Shown here: positions 26,251 through 34,955 of the stretch, piece by piece | Layout of the letters: the number at the start of each line of letters is the position of its first letter | How positions within the stretch are numbered: position 1 is the stretch's first letter | IMG/VR virus record: IMGVR_UViG_3300042558_001849 | Location: 1-43,093 of that record | DNA length: 43,093 nt | DNA from: a virus | Strand: one strand, 5' to 3' | Notes under the pieces: model-generated | Seen by the model: only the letters and a program-made list of their open reading frames with translations | The model's database searches: none | What the model was told of the DNA's origin: nothing | Made by a program: the position numbers and the translations under genes

Positions 26251-28242
26251 TTACACTTGTTCTACTTTTGCAAGTGGGAAACCACTGCTAAGTTGACCTT
26301 TCAAGTTTTCAAACAACACTATGTCATTTTCGTGAATGTAAAGAGTAATTACCTCTTTTTTACCAGCCATAGGATGGTTTTCAAAACGAGAAATGTGATT
26401 GGTAATGTTGATAGCGTAGTAAAAGTCATTTACTTTCACACCAAATTCTGTACCTTGACGAGCCAAAAGCAAAAGAGAATCTTTGTCTGTAAGGTTCATA
26501 AAACGCTCTTGACGGTCATTCCTAGTGATAAGAATTTCCTTGATAACGTCATATCCTTTCAAAATTTGATACTCAGCACTCTTAGTTTTACGGAATGTAG
26601 GGCTTTTTGAGCCACATACATAAGGTTCACCATCAGGCTTGTAAATAGTCACCGAAAGATTTACAGGATCCTTTTCTTGGTAGAAATTAAGATCATAAAT
26701 ACCTTCTGGAAGACCCGGTTCAGGCATGGTCAAAGTGGTAAACTTAATACCACACTTACAACATTTGTCAGCAGGAGCAGGAGGAACAGGACAACCTGAA
26801 CCATTTACAGTCCAACCTTCACATGGAATTACTTCCCATTTGAAACCTTTCCAAGATGGAAGACTGTTAAATTTAGCCCCATCATGTCCAAATACGTCAC
26901 AACCATCTACAAGAAGATTGTCACAGTATTGGGTTACATCGAATCGGATAATACAAGCGGTACTACCAGCATCAACCAAAAGAGTACCGGGTACAATTTC
27001 AGGGTTACCAGCGTAATAAGCCTGAATTTCAGCCAACTCTTCTGGATTTGATTGACAGTCAGCATTTTGCTTGGTCAAAGTCAAAGCACGAGTAATTTTG
27101 AAACTAGTACCAGCAGAAACCCACGCAGTAGTAATAGGAGCAGTTTGAGTACATTTTGCAGTAGTCAAGTCTAAGTCTTTTACAATACGTGCATCACCCG
27201 TAGGAGCAGTTAGTTTAGCAGAACTCACCACATAGTAAGTACTTGTTCCAAAACTGAAATTTTCTTTCTTAGCATAAGTAGCAGTTGCAAAAACAGTTTG
27301 CACTGCTGTCAACTGTGCTCCCAAAGTTACATCAGCATTGGTGTTGTCAATCTCAACCACATAAGCAAACCCAGCAGCCACTGATGTAAAACCAGCAGGA
27401 CAACTTGTACAGTCACGCACAGTAGTCAAAGACTGGCTGTATGCAGCAGGTGCAGCAGTAGCAGCCAATTGAGTAAACTCATACGTAGTGAAAGGTGCTT
27501 TACGCTCTCTCACTTTAATAGTGGGAGTGTACTGTGCTTGAACCTTTGCCATGTCCACTGCGTCTCCGTTGTCACACACAGTAAGTGTGTAAGTAGTGAA
27601 GTTAGTTTTTGCAGGAACACTCAAAGCAGGGGAACAAGAAATAAGTTTTTCTACTTTGTAAAAACGTTTTACCCAGAAAAGATCCGAGTCAAAACGTGCC
27701 ATAAGGTCATCAATTACATAACTGCAATCAATTTTACCATCCACGCAACCGCATGAAGCATCACAACATGGAGTATCTACTGATACTATTTCATTACGCT
27801 CATACGCACCAAAAACATTCTGTACATTTTGGCCTTGTACATTGATTTGAAACTTGTAGTTTTTACCACATTCAAAATTCAAACTTTCACAATCATCCAA
27901 GCCATTCCAGCCGAGGTAGTAAATTTGTTCGAGGTTTTGTTTTTGTGGTTTTACAAATTTCAACTTTGCGATATTGCCCAAATCCGTAGATTTGAAAGAA
28001 ATATCAGAGTTTAGAGAGTTGTACAATTTGTTAACTCGTTGCCCATCAGTTGCTTGTGGTGCATTGGGAGAACCTACTGCAAAGTAAGCATCACCAGTTA
28101 GTGCACTCACATTGATTGTTTTGTGGGTTTCCTTGTCCACCAAACCAAACTGAAAGGGTTTCAAATCAACAGTTTTAACCCCCGCAGGAGCAATTGATTG
28201 AACCACCCAATTTAACTCATTTCTGTCAGAGAAATTAGCCAT
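26251..28242 (-). CDS. Large virion protein with Cys-rich motif, probable head/auxiliary or tail structural protein (663 aa)
   Basis: The N-terminal domain (about 1-150) is beta-rich, with N-F-E-C-G-K-N-Y-K-F-Q-I-N-V-Q-G. A Cys cluster follows near 156-171 (P-C-C-D-A-S-C-G-C). A long Ala/Thr-rich beta region (about 200-400) lacks charge and looks like tandem Ig-like or decoration domains. A Cys-containing stretch near 475-500 (C-P-V-P-P, then C-C-K-C-G) leads to a C-terminal domain with mixed strands. It lies two genes after the capsid protein and ends in a GC-rich hairpin, which suggests high expression. It may be a capsid decoration, head-fibre or tail component. I do not recognise a specific family. 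Confidence 0.55.
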   Translation of the reverse strand: MANFSDRNELNWVVQSIAPAGVKTVDLKPFQFGLVDKETHKTINVSALTGDAYFAVGSPNAPQATDGQRVNKLYNSLNSDISFKSTDLGNIAKLKFVKPQKQNLEQIYYLGWNGLDDCESLNFECGKNYKFQINVQGQNVQNVFGAYERNEIVSVDTPCCDASCGCVDGKIDCSYVIDDLMARFDSDLFWVKRFYKVEKLISCSPALSVPAKTNFTTYTLTVCDNGDAVDMAKVQAQYTPTIKVRERKAPFTTYEFTQLAATAAPAAYSQSLTTVRDCTSCPAGFTSVAAGFAYVVEIDNTNADVTLGAQLTAVQTVFATATYAKKENFSFGTSTYYVVSSAKLTAPTGDARIVKDLDLTTAKCTQTAPITTAWVSAGTSFKITRALTLTKQNADCQSNPEELAEIQAYYAGNPEIVPGTLLVDAGSTACIIRFDVTQYCDNLLVDGCDVFGHDGAKFNSLPSWKGFKWEVIPCEGWTVNGSGCPVPPAPADKCCKCGIKFTTLTMPEPGLPEGIYDLNFYQEKDPVNLSVTIYKPDGEPYVCGSKSPTFRKTKSAEYQILKGYDVIKEILITRNDRQERFMNLTDKDSLLLLARQGTEFGVKVNDFYYAINITNHISRFENHPMAGKKEVITLYIHENDIVLFENLKGQLSSGFPLAKVEQV

Positions 28243-28279
28243 TCTTTGTTTATTTAATAATTAATTAATAGGACCTAAC

Positions 28280-29113
28280 TTAGATCCTGTTTGAATTTCG
28301 TAACTGTGCCTTTATAGTGTATGCTTCATCATTTGCAGCACCTGTACCAAGTTCGTCTTGGTTAGCAGGGTTTGAAAAGAAAGCAACCACCTCTTCTATT
28401 GTTCTACCGTATCCAGTACTAGTTACAGGGTTTTGATACTTTCCATTTACGGAACGAATCACTGCTACTGCTACTGCTTGCTTAATGGTTACTACGAGAT
28501 CTATGTGCTCTACGTCTTCTTTTAAAGCACGTAAAAATCTACTTGCGTTTGTTTCCTGAGTAATATAATCAGTCAGTTTATCATACGCTATAATCTCGTT
28601 AGTAATACCACTGTTAATTTCTAATAAATATTGGGCAAACAAAGTAATTTGAGTACGTTTGTTGTTCCAAAGTTCTTGAAGTGCAGCAATCGCTTCATTC
28701 AAGAGTTGTTTTTTGTTGACTCTTTTTTCTGTGTTTTTCTCTTCGTCAAAAAACTCAAAAATAGTAGTATCTACTGGACCTGTAATTTCTCCAGTTTTTA
28801 CCAGACCAAAACCATTGTTTGATGTAAGCAAATGTTTTTTGAACTGGTCTATTGGAGTATCTCCTATGATACAGTCTGTGTGGTCAATCTCAATACTGAA
28901 ACTGTCCAAAAATTTAATACCTTCTGGTGAGTCAAACTTTACTCCTAGACTATTCTCAAAATACTCTTGTTTTTCTGGAGTCAGATTCAAGACGTATTTT
29001 CCACCCACAAAAGGGATTGCTAAACTACTAGAGCAGTCTGGGTGTACAGTAAACCCTAGATTTTCAAATCCTACCCTTGGGTTATCTTGTGCTTTTTGTT
29101 TTATAAGTGTCAT
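28280..29113 (-). CDS. Hypothetical protein downstream of the capsid gene (277 aa)
   Basis: I chose ATG at 29113, which gives M-T-L-I-K-Q-K. A GTG further upstream would put the start inside a strong hairpin. The N-terminal third is strand-rich with D-N-P-R-V-G-F-E-N-L-G-F. The middle has K-K-Q-L-L-N-E-A-I-A-A-L-Q-E-L-W-N, a long helix. The C-terminal part contains I-K-Q-A-V-A-V-A-V-I-R-S and G-R-T-I-E-E-V-V-A-F-F. The position directly after the major capsid protein fits a head-completion or auxiliary capsid protein, but no family is recognised. Confidence 0.6.
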   Translation of the reverse strand: MTLIKQKAQDNPRVGFENLGFTVHPDCSSSLAIPFVGGKYVLNLTPEKQEYFENSLGVKFDSPEGIKFLDSFSIEIDHTDCIIGDTPIDQFKKHLLTSNNGFGLVKTGEITGPVDTTIFEFFDEEKNTEKRVNKKQLLNEAIAALQELWNNKRTQITLFAQYLLEINSGITNEIIAYDKLTDYITQETNASRFLRALKEDVEHIDLVVTIKQAVAVAVIRSVNGKYQNPVTSTGYGRTIEEVVAFFSNPANQDELGTGAANDEAYTIKAQLRNSNRI

Positions 29114-29123
29114 AATATAATAT

Positions 29124-29147
29124 GTGGGAGGATATTTCACCTCCCAC
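29124..29147. terminator. GC-rich hairpin after the capsid gene
   Basis: GTGGGAGG pairs with CCTCCCAC (8 bp, perfect) around an 8-nt loop. It lies 16 nt after the capsid stop and 10 nt before the next ATG. On the plus strand it is followed by TAGTTTTTTT, as in an intrinsic terminator; on the minus strand no T run follows. The same build recurs at 26215-26236. Confidence 0.65.
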
Positions 29148-29163
29148 TAGTTTTTTTAAGTTA

Positions 29164-30840
29164 TTAATAAACAGGTTCAAAAATCATTTTACCTGTGAAT
29201 GGATTGATTGGTTTAATAATCAAAGATTTTGTAGGATCTACCAAACGGTAAGCCTTCAATTTCTTTTCTACATAAACTTCAAAACCCGGAATGTCTTTAT
29301 TACCGTGATGTGGCCTTCCACCCATATCTTCGTATGCTAATTTACCATTGGTATAGAAGTGGTTGAAATCCCAGTCAGCACCATAAACCAATTCTTCTAC
29401 GTTACCACCTTCACCAGAAAGATCATCAATGACCATCATATAAGAACTTAAACGGTGTCCATCATACATAGGGTTGTTGTACTCATTAGAAACGATTGGG
29501 TCAAATGCTGGTACGTGTGTAAAGTTTAAAATACCATATTCCCAACGATAAGACATAAAGTTTTGAGTGTCAAGATACAACTTCTGATTGTCAGCACCTT
29601 TGATGTAATCTTTGGCTTGTGTAATCATGTTTGCTTGTAAGAACCTGTTACGAATTTGGGTACGGATTAACTTGAGTGCACCAGCACCACAACCAATGGT
29701 CATTTCCTGAACTCCATAAGGGTCTATTTTGTCTTTCAAACGAGACAACAAAAGTGCTTCAAGACGCTCAAGAGTGAATTTAGGAATGTTGAAACTTGCG
29801 TAAGAGCCCAAGTTAAACTGATGGAACAAACCGATTGGCAGATTAACCTCAGTTTTACCATCCACCTTCATTGTGCCACCAGAACCCCAGATTGCGTAAT
29901 AGTCCACATCACGCTCTACTTCCATCATAGCAATTGCTTCTACGAGAGGAATGTATGCTTTTTTTACAATGTCTTTTTTAACAAGACCCATTGCTGCTGC
30001 TTTGTCAGTCTTGAAGTGGTTCATGTACACATCAATAGGACTAGTACCACGCATGTAAGCATCACTTGCTGGTGAACCGGGTGCAAATTGATACATTTCA
30101 CACACTTGACGGTACTCTTGAAGAGACTTAGTAATATGGCCTGATACTTGAGAATAAGCAGCATCACGTGTTACACTGAAAGATTTGTGTGCATGACCCT
30201 CACCTACGTGCAAGTAATACTCTTTAAATCCACTGGTGATAGGCGCAAGACTGTCATAAGTGCTGGAAAACTCCGAACCAATAGAACCAGTCCTAAAATA
30301 AATAGTACCTGCTTGCAACATCTCCTTGGGGAAGTACTTGTACTTTCCGTTAGTAGAATTCATGCGTACAGTGTACACAAAACCTGTTGCTGGATTGCCC
30401 GTAATTTCATCAGGTGTAACTACAAGTTCCAATGCTAGATGCTTATCTGGGGTGATGATTGCACCATTACCAAAAGAACGCTTGTTAGAAAGGATCTTAA
30501 AGGTGGTTCCATCAATACCCGGAGTTTCTGTGTTGGAAATGTCTTTCAACAACTTGGTAGGCTGAGAAGCAATAGGGTATTGAAAGCGAGCAATATGCCC
30601 ATCAATCATGGTACGCTTAACACCTTGTTTGGTATTAATCATGTCCCAAATACCGTTACGCTCCATAAAGCCAGTTGTAATCCAAGGTATAATCATACCC
30701 AAATCTGTACTGTCCGAAAAACGGTCAGTTTGGGAGTTCATGCGCAACAAGTGACCAGTGTCCAAGTTGTGCATTTCGGCATTAAATTCTTTGGTTTGTA
30801 AAAAGATGCCATTGTACAAACCCGTCTGTGGTAAATTCAT
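29164..30840 (-). CDS. Major capsid protein (558 aa)
   Basis: The size, the position after portal and scaffold-like genes, and the sequence character all point to an HK97-fold capsid protein. That character includes a long helix (F-T-L-E-R-L-E-A-L-L-L-S-R-L), Gly-rich turns, G-S-G-G-T-M, and a large mixed alpha/beta body without Cys-rich or low-complexity parts. The codon use is smooth and the gene is followed by a strong hairpin, both consistent with high expression. Crass-like MCPs are usually about 500 residues, so this one is slightly longer. The assignment rests on context plus composition; I see no short diagnostic motif. Confidence 0.7.
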   Translation of the reverse strand: MNLPQTGLYNGIFLQTKEFNAEMHNLDTGHLLRMNSQTDRFSDSTDLGMIIPWITTGFMERNGIWDMINTKQGVKRTMIDGHIARFQYPIASQPTKLLKDISNTETPGIDGTTFKILSNKRSFGNGAIITPDKHLALELVVTPDEITGNPATGFVYTVRMNSTNGKYKYFPKEMLQAGTIYFRTGSIGSEFSSTYDSLAPITSGFKEYYLHVGEGHAHKSFSVTRDAAYSQVSGHITKSLQEYRQVCEMYQFAPGSPASDAYMRGTSPIDVYMNHFKTDKAAAMGLVKKDIVKKAYIPLVEAIAMMEVERDVDYYAIWGSGGTMKVDGKTEVNLPIGLFHQFNLGSYASFNIPKFTLERLEALLLSRLKDKIDPYGVQEMTIGCGAGALKLIRTQIRNRFLQANMITQAKDYIKGADNQKLYLDTQNFMSYRWEYGILNFTHVPAFDPIVSNEYNNPMYDGHRLSSYMMVIDDLSGEGGNVEELVYGADWDFNHFYTNGKLAYEDMGGRPHHGNKDIPGFEVYVEKKLKAYRLVDPTKSLIIKPINPFTGKMIFEPVY

Positions 30841-30882
30841 ATTGTATATATGTTTTTAATTCTTTTTATTCTCTACTTTGCT

Positions 30883-32067
30883 TTATCGTGGTTGATTTAC
30901 TTTTAAATTCCACCTTGAAACCTGTTTAGTTGGTTGTTCTTTAGGAGTGGTTTTTAATTGGCCACTTTTTGAACTTGTGTCATACTTGTGGTCTTTCACA
31001 AATTCATTCGTAACTTTATTTTCTACCACTCTTCTGTATTTTTCATCAAAAGCCTTCCTGTCTGAAAGAAGTAAGGCTGCTAATGCTAAAGTCTCTACGT
31101 CTCCTTTTTCCGAGAATCTGTTGTAAGCAATCAAGGCTTCAAGGTAAGGCATTTCTGTTTTACTACCGTTTGGGAGGCTAACCGAAATAGGATTAGAATC
31201 CATAATTGCTGTTAACCTTTTGGTTTCTTCGGTTGTAAGTGCTACTTCACCTATTTTTTGAGTCTTTAAAGTGTTTTGTACTTTGCTCAAAAAGTTTTGT
31301 CTGCGTTGTTGTTCCATAGCCTTCATCTCTCTTACTCCTTCTTCTTTTTTTCTTGCAACTTCTTCCGTCTTTTGGTCCAGTTTAGGTTTAATCCGAGTAG
31401 CCTCTTTAGAAAGCAAACCTGCTGTTTTTAAGTCTGCTACCTTTTCATCTACTTCTTCACTGGTCCAATTTTCATTCTGAAACCAAGTACGAACTATTTT
31501 TTCTTGGTCAAACTCATTGTCTAAAGAAAGAGTTTTGATATTACTCTCTTCGACTAAAACCCGCATAAAACTTAAAATTTCAGCAGGGTCTTTTGATTCC
31601 AAATCAAAGTCAATAATTCTTTGAGTGACTGGTGAAATGTCATTCGTGTAAAAATCTTGAATGGCTTCATCTTTTGCAAGGTCAACATTGTGCGCAATTA
31701 ATTTACTAATTACTTCCAAGGTTGGTTCTGTTGTGTCATCAAATCCTTCATACGGTTTTAAGTTACCTCCGAAAATATTGTCTGCAAGAGAATTGGCTAT
31801 GGTTACATATTCATTCTCTATTTCTGCGTTTGCGTCAGCATCTTTAGGTTCTCCAAGATCAAAACTTAAATCGTCTTTATTTACTGTACTATCTAATGTC
31901 AAAGAAAAATCCTCTTTAGTAGGATCTGGTTTTACTGGTTCTGGTGTTTTTTCTCCTTCTACTGTAACCACTTTATCTATTGGTGCAGTGTCTGAAAAGT
32001 CTAGTTCTGTTGCTTTTACCAAAGGATCTGAGAACCCCAAATCTATTGATTGTGTTGATTTAAACAT
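30883..32067 (-). CDS. Scaffold-like head assembly protein (394 aa)
   Basis: The first 100 residues are acidic and disordered (rich in Asp, Glu and Pro). The middle is helical, with a charged coiled-coil segment near 225-265 (E-E-V-A-R-K-K-E-E-G-V-R-E-M-K). The C terminus is basic and disordered, ending K-V-N-Q-P-R. An acidic body with a short basic C-terminal tail between portal and capsid genes is the usual pattern of a scaffolding protein. A TTTG-N19-TATATTTA promoter-like pair lies upstream. No protease motif is visible. Confidence 0.6.
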   Translation of the reverse strand: MFKSTQSIDLGFSDPLVKATELDFSDTAPIDKVVTVEGEKTPEPVKPDPTKEDFSLTLDSTVNKDDLSFDLGEPKDADANAEIENEYVTIANSLADNIFGGNLKPYEGFDDTTEPTLEVISKLIAHNVDLAKDEAIQDFYTNDISPVTQRIIDFDLESKDPAEILSFMRVLVEESNIKTLSLDNEFDQEKIVRTWFQNENWTSEEVDEKVADLKTAGLLSKEATRIKPKLDQKTEEVARKKEEGVREMKAMEQQRRQNFLSKVQNTLKTQKIGEVALTTEETKRLTAIMDSNPISVSLPNGSKTEMPYLEALIAYNRFSEKGDVETLALAALLLSDRKAFDEKYRRVVENKVTNEFVKDHKYDTSSKSGQLKTTPKEQPTKQVSRWNLKVNQPR

Positions 32068-32111
32068 AAATGTACGTCGTTTAATCTAGTGATTTTAAAT
32101 TTTTTAGTTAT

Positions 32112-32142
32112 TAAATATAGTTATTTTAAATTTGATTGCAAA
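32112..32142 (-). promoter_or_regulatory. Promoter-like TTTG-N19-TATATTTA before the scaffold-like gene
   Basis: On the minus strand TTTG (32139-32142) is followed after 19 nt by TATATTTA (32112-32119), one base short of TAnnTTTG. This matches the Bacteroidetes -33/-7 spacing. The predicted leader is about 35-40 nt. Confidence 0.45.
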
Positions 32143-32150
32143 GCAAACTC

Positions 32151-32169
32151 TAATTAATTTGGTTAATTA
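32151..32169. other. AT-only inverted repeat after the portal gene
   Basis: TAATTAA, five spacer bases, then TTAATTA make a 7-bp A/T stem. It lies 12 nt past the portal stop. It is too weak for a reliable terminator and could equally be an operator. Confidence 0.4.
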
Positions 32170-32181
32170 ATTACTTGTTTA

Positions 32182-34863
32182 CTATTTGTTTACTACTGCT
32201 ACTTTCAAATTATCTTTAGAAATTTTAAGTTTTGCAGCAATTTCTTCACGTTTTACTTGTAATTCCTCCCTTCTTAGAGATTCATTGGTGTCATTAGTAA
32301 GTCTGTCTGCTTTTAGTTTTTCCCTCATAGCACCTCTTTGAGACTCAGCCTCTTTTGCTTGGTTTAAGACAGACATATAGTAATCTTTTTCTGCAAGATC
32401 TGCCTTTTTTAAGTTAAGTAATTCCTCAACTCCTGTACCTTGCCCAAATGAAGACTGGCCTACTACACGCATTTCTTGAATGTATTCATCTGATTCTATC
32501 TTGAGAAGTAGTTTTTCTTTTTCCCACGCTAATTCAGAAGCCTTAATTCTCTCATCTGCTTCAATTTTTGCTTGTAATTGTCTTTGTTCGTTTTCTTGTT
32601 GCTTCTGGACTTCCGCTTGTTTTTTTACAGTCAAATCTTTAAGAGCAGAATATATGTCTGAAAGAGAATGAGTACTTAACATTTTAATCTTGTCTTCTAA
32701 ATCAGCACCCATAGTATTGTCCCTACGTACCATTTCTTTCATCTCTGCAATTAATAGTGCATCATCAAAACTTGAGGATGTGTAAACTCCTAACATGTAA
32801 AGAGGAAAATCCTCAGTAGTAGTCTGAAATATTTGTCTTTCCCCCTCAGAGTTAAGATAAGAATCAGCAGTACTTCCTTCTTTGATTTTTAGATACTTGG
32901 TAATCTCTAGGAAAGTTTGCCAACCCTTTTCCATCATGGAATAATGGTCATCATACACCTCTTTGACTGCGTTTACAGTTCTTTGCACTCCTTGTGCTAT
33001 TCCTGCTTCTGTTTCCTGAGGACTTATTTCTGAAAGGAATTGAGAAGTAATTCCTAAGACCGAATAGCACTCTTCTTTAATAGACATGGCCAATTGTACT
33101 TTTTGGGCAATTTCATCCATTCTACTCAAATCCACTTTCTGACCAAACCCACCAGTGAGTTGACTTCCTCCTTGCATGTTAGAAGGAGAAGTGTCCACAG
33201 CACCAATACCTAAGTCACGGGCTGTCATTGCAAACTTTACAAGATTATTTTTGCCCCAAGAACCATCCATAGATTCAGAAGGAATAGCATTTTGGTTCAT
33301 CACAAAGAATGGACCTATTTCAGTCTTTAGAATTTGCATGATGCGATTCCACACAAAATTAAAAGCAATTTCCCATACTTCTGTTTTGTCCACAATCTGA
33401 CTAGACTCTGAATACTTATTGGTAGTGGCTCCACCGTGTACAGGAATGTAAGATCCAAACCTTCCTATTTTTGGATCTGAGAGTTGAACTTTATATTTTT
33501 CGATGCTTAACCAAACATCATCACTGAGGTCAGGATTTGCATTCCGTGAGAAATTTAATTTCTGGACTCTGTGGAGTTCGTTAATATAAAATACTTCCAC
33601 ATGTTCACCTTCGAGAAGATATTCTGCTGTTTTTGGTTTACCCTTTAAATAAGTGGGCTTAAAGACTGGAAGGTATGTTTCATCCACTATCTTAGTAACT
33701 TCCTCTTCACCTACTCGGAAAGTGACTTTTTTCATAATACGTGGAATTTGCACGTACATATTCAATATCTCAACCAACCTTTCTCTGTATTCTTCTCCCC
33801 TGTGTCTGTGAGTAGTGTCTTCTTCTGTTCTAAACGCGAGATAATTTTGGATGTCTGCTTCTACTGGTTTCTTAGTCTCAAACTCAAAATTAGCAGCAGT
33901 CGTTGCTGTGAAGTTAGTACTGCCAAATCTCAAGTGTAATTTCTGAATGGTTTCTTCATTTAATTTATCTCCGAACCTTTGAATAATAGTTTCAGGAGCC
34001 TCATACTCGTACCACATAAACATGTAAGAATGACTTACATCATCGTTGTGAGGACTTTTTAAATAGGCAGCATTTTCTGGTCTGATTACTTCTGGTCTTA
34101 CTTCATCTTCTTTAAGATTAAGATGTAGGAAAGGTCTGTCATTAATAATCCGGTTTCTAAAGAGTTGTTTTTCTATGTCTGGCATATTAAACTTTCTTTT
34201 GGCGTTTTCCATGACATGATTGGCCCACTGTTCAATAGTTAATCTAAATTCTGTGTTGTAATACTTCTGAATTTTTGGGAGTTGTTGGAATATTTTAATT
34301 TGTTCCTCATAGACATCTGGTTGACTTTCAGGTGTAATCCCTTGGGCTTCTAGGTCTTGGTTAAAAAACTGCATAGCACTAGAAACTAGAAGGTTTCTAA
34401 TGTCTCCATTCTTGCGGTCAAGTATGTCATTCTGGGCCTCTCTGTTTACAGCGAGTACTGAGTAACCTACTTTAGTCTTAGAGAGAAAAGAAGTTAACAC
34501 ATTGACTATTTTAGAGGTTAAAGGGAAAAACTCTATTTCTTCCAATTCATCCTCTACGTTGTCCACTAAAGACAACTCCTCTTTTAAAGAAGTGTCCTTT
34601 AAATAATCTTTAAGGTCAAGAGTACCATTGGCTCTTTGTTGATTTTTTATAATTTTGTTACGATTTGCAGCAATGGTTCTTCTTCCTTTCTGCTCGTATA
34701 TTAATACGTTCTGTTTTAATAACCTAAAATCATTTTCTGTTTTATCTTTCTCAGTCAGAACCAACTTGTTTTCGTTGAACCTGTGTAATACGTGAGAAAA
34801 ATCAGAACCTTTTTTGTTAGGTATTTTTATTTTTGGCCCTGTCTTTGACCCTAATTTGTCCAT
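32182..34863 (-). CDS. Portal protein (893 aa)
   Basis: It follows the large terminase gene and precedes the scaffold and capsid genes, and is the size class of crAss-like portals. The N-terminal half is rich in helices and strands with aromatic residues, including Y-M-F-M-W-Y-E-Y-E-A-P-E-T and L-R-F-G-S-T-N. An I-S-P-Q-E-T-E-A-G-I-A-Q-G-V-Q segment near residue 610-625 resembles the portal helix region where a Gln/Thr-rich loop precedes the stem. The last about 150 residues are a long charged coiled coil with Gln-rich repeats, as in portal crown/barrel domains. A perfect TAnnTTTG box sits upstream. Confidence 0.75.
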   Translation of the reverse strand: MDKLGSKTGPKIKIPNKKGSDFSHVLHRFNENKLVLTEKDKTENDFRLLKQNVLIYEQKGRRTIAANRNKIIKNQQRANGTLDLKDYLKDTSLKEELSLVDNVEDELEEIEFFPLTSKIVNVLTSFLSKTKVGYSVLAVNREAQNDILDRKNGDIRNLLVSSAMQFFNQDLEAQGITPESQPDVYEEQIKIFQQLPKIQKYYNTEFRLTIEQWANHVMENAKRKFNMPDIEKQLFRNRIINDRPFLHLNLKEDEVRPEVIRPENAAYLKSPHNDDVSHSYMFMWYEYEAPETIIQRFGDKLNEETIQKLHLRFGSTNFTATTAANFEFETKKPVEADIQNYLAFRTEEDTTHRHRGEEYRERLVEILNMYVQIPRIMKKVTFRVGEEEVTKIVDETYLPVFKPTYLKGKPKTAEYLLEGEHVEVFYINELHRVQKLNFSRNANPDLSDDVWLSIEKYKVQLSDPKIGRFGSYIPVHGGATTNKYSESSQIVDKTEVWEIAFNFVWNRIMQILKTEIGPFFVMNQNAIPSESMDGSWGKNNLVKFAMTARDLGIGAVDTSPSNMQGGSQLTGGFGQKVDLSRMDEIAQKVQLAMSIKEECYSVLGITSQFLSEISPQETEAGIAQGVQRTVNAVKEVYDDHYSMMEKGWQTFLEITKYLKIKEGSTADSYLNSEGERQIFQTTTEDFPLYMLGVYTSSSFDDALLIAEMKEMVRRDNTMGADLEDKIKMLSTHSLSDIYSALKDLTVKKQAEVQKQQENEQRQLQAKIEADERIKASELAWEKEKLLLKIESDEYIQEMRVVGQSSFGQGTGVEELLNLKKADLAEKDYYMSVLNQAKEAESQRGAMREKLKADRLTNDTNESLRREELQVKREEIAAKLKISKDNLKVAVVNK

Positions 34864-34880
34864 AATCTATATTTTGTGCG

Positions 34881-34908
34881 CAAATTTAGTATATTTCTAT
34901 TAAGCAAG
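34881..34908 (-). promoter_or_regulatory. Promoter-like element before the portal gene
   Basis: TAAATTTG on the minus strand (34881-34888) matches TAnnTTTG exactly. CTTG lies 16 nt upstream, shorter than the usual -33 spacing. ATG is 17 nt downstream. Confidence 0.5.
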
Positions 34909-34955
34909 GTAGTAAAGCAAATAAATTTTATTATTATTTACTAACCTTGGGCTTA

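Noticed and set aside
28713-29120. Plus-strand frame of about 135 codons
   Set aside because: It mirrors the 277-residue minus-strand gene and has no independent support.
31661-32089. Plus-strand Ser-rich frame of about 142 codons
   Set aside because: It is opposite the acidic N terminus of the scaffold-like gene; Ser/Leu richness is the expected antisense of Glu/Asp/Lys codons.
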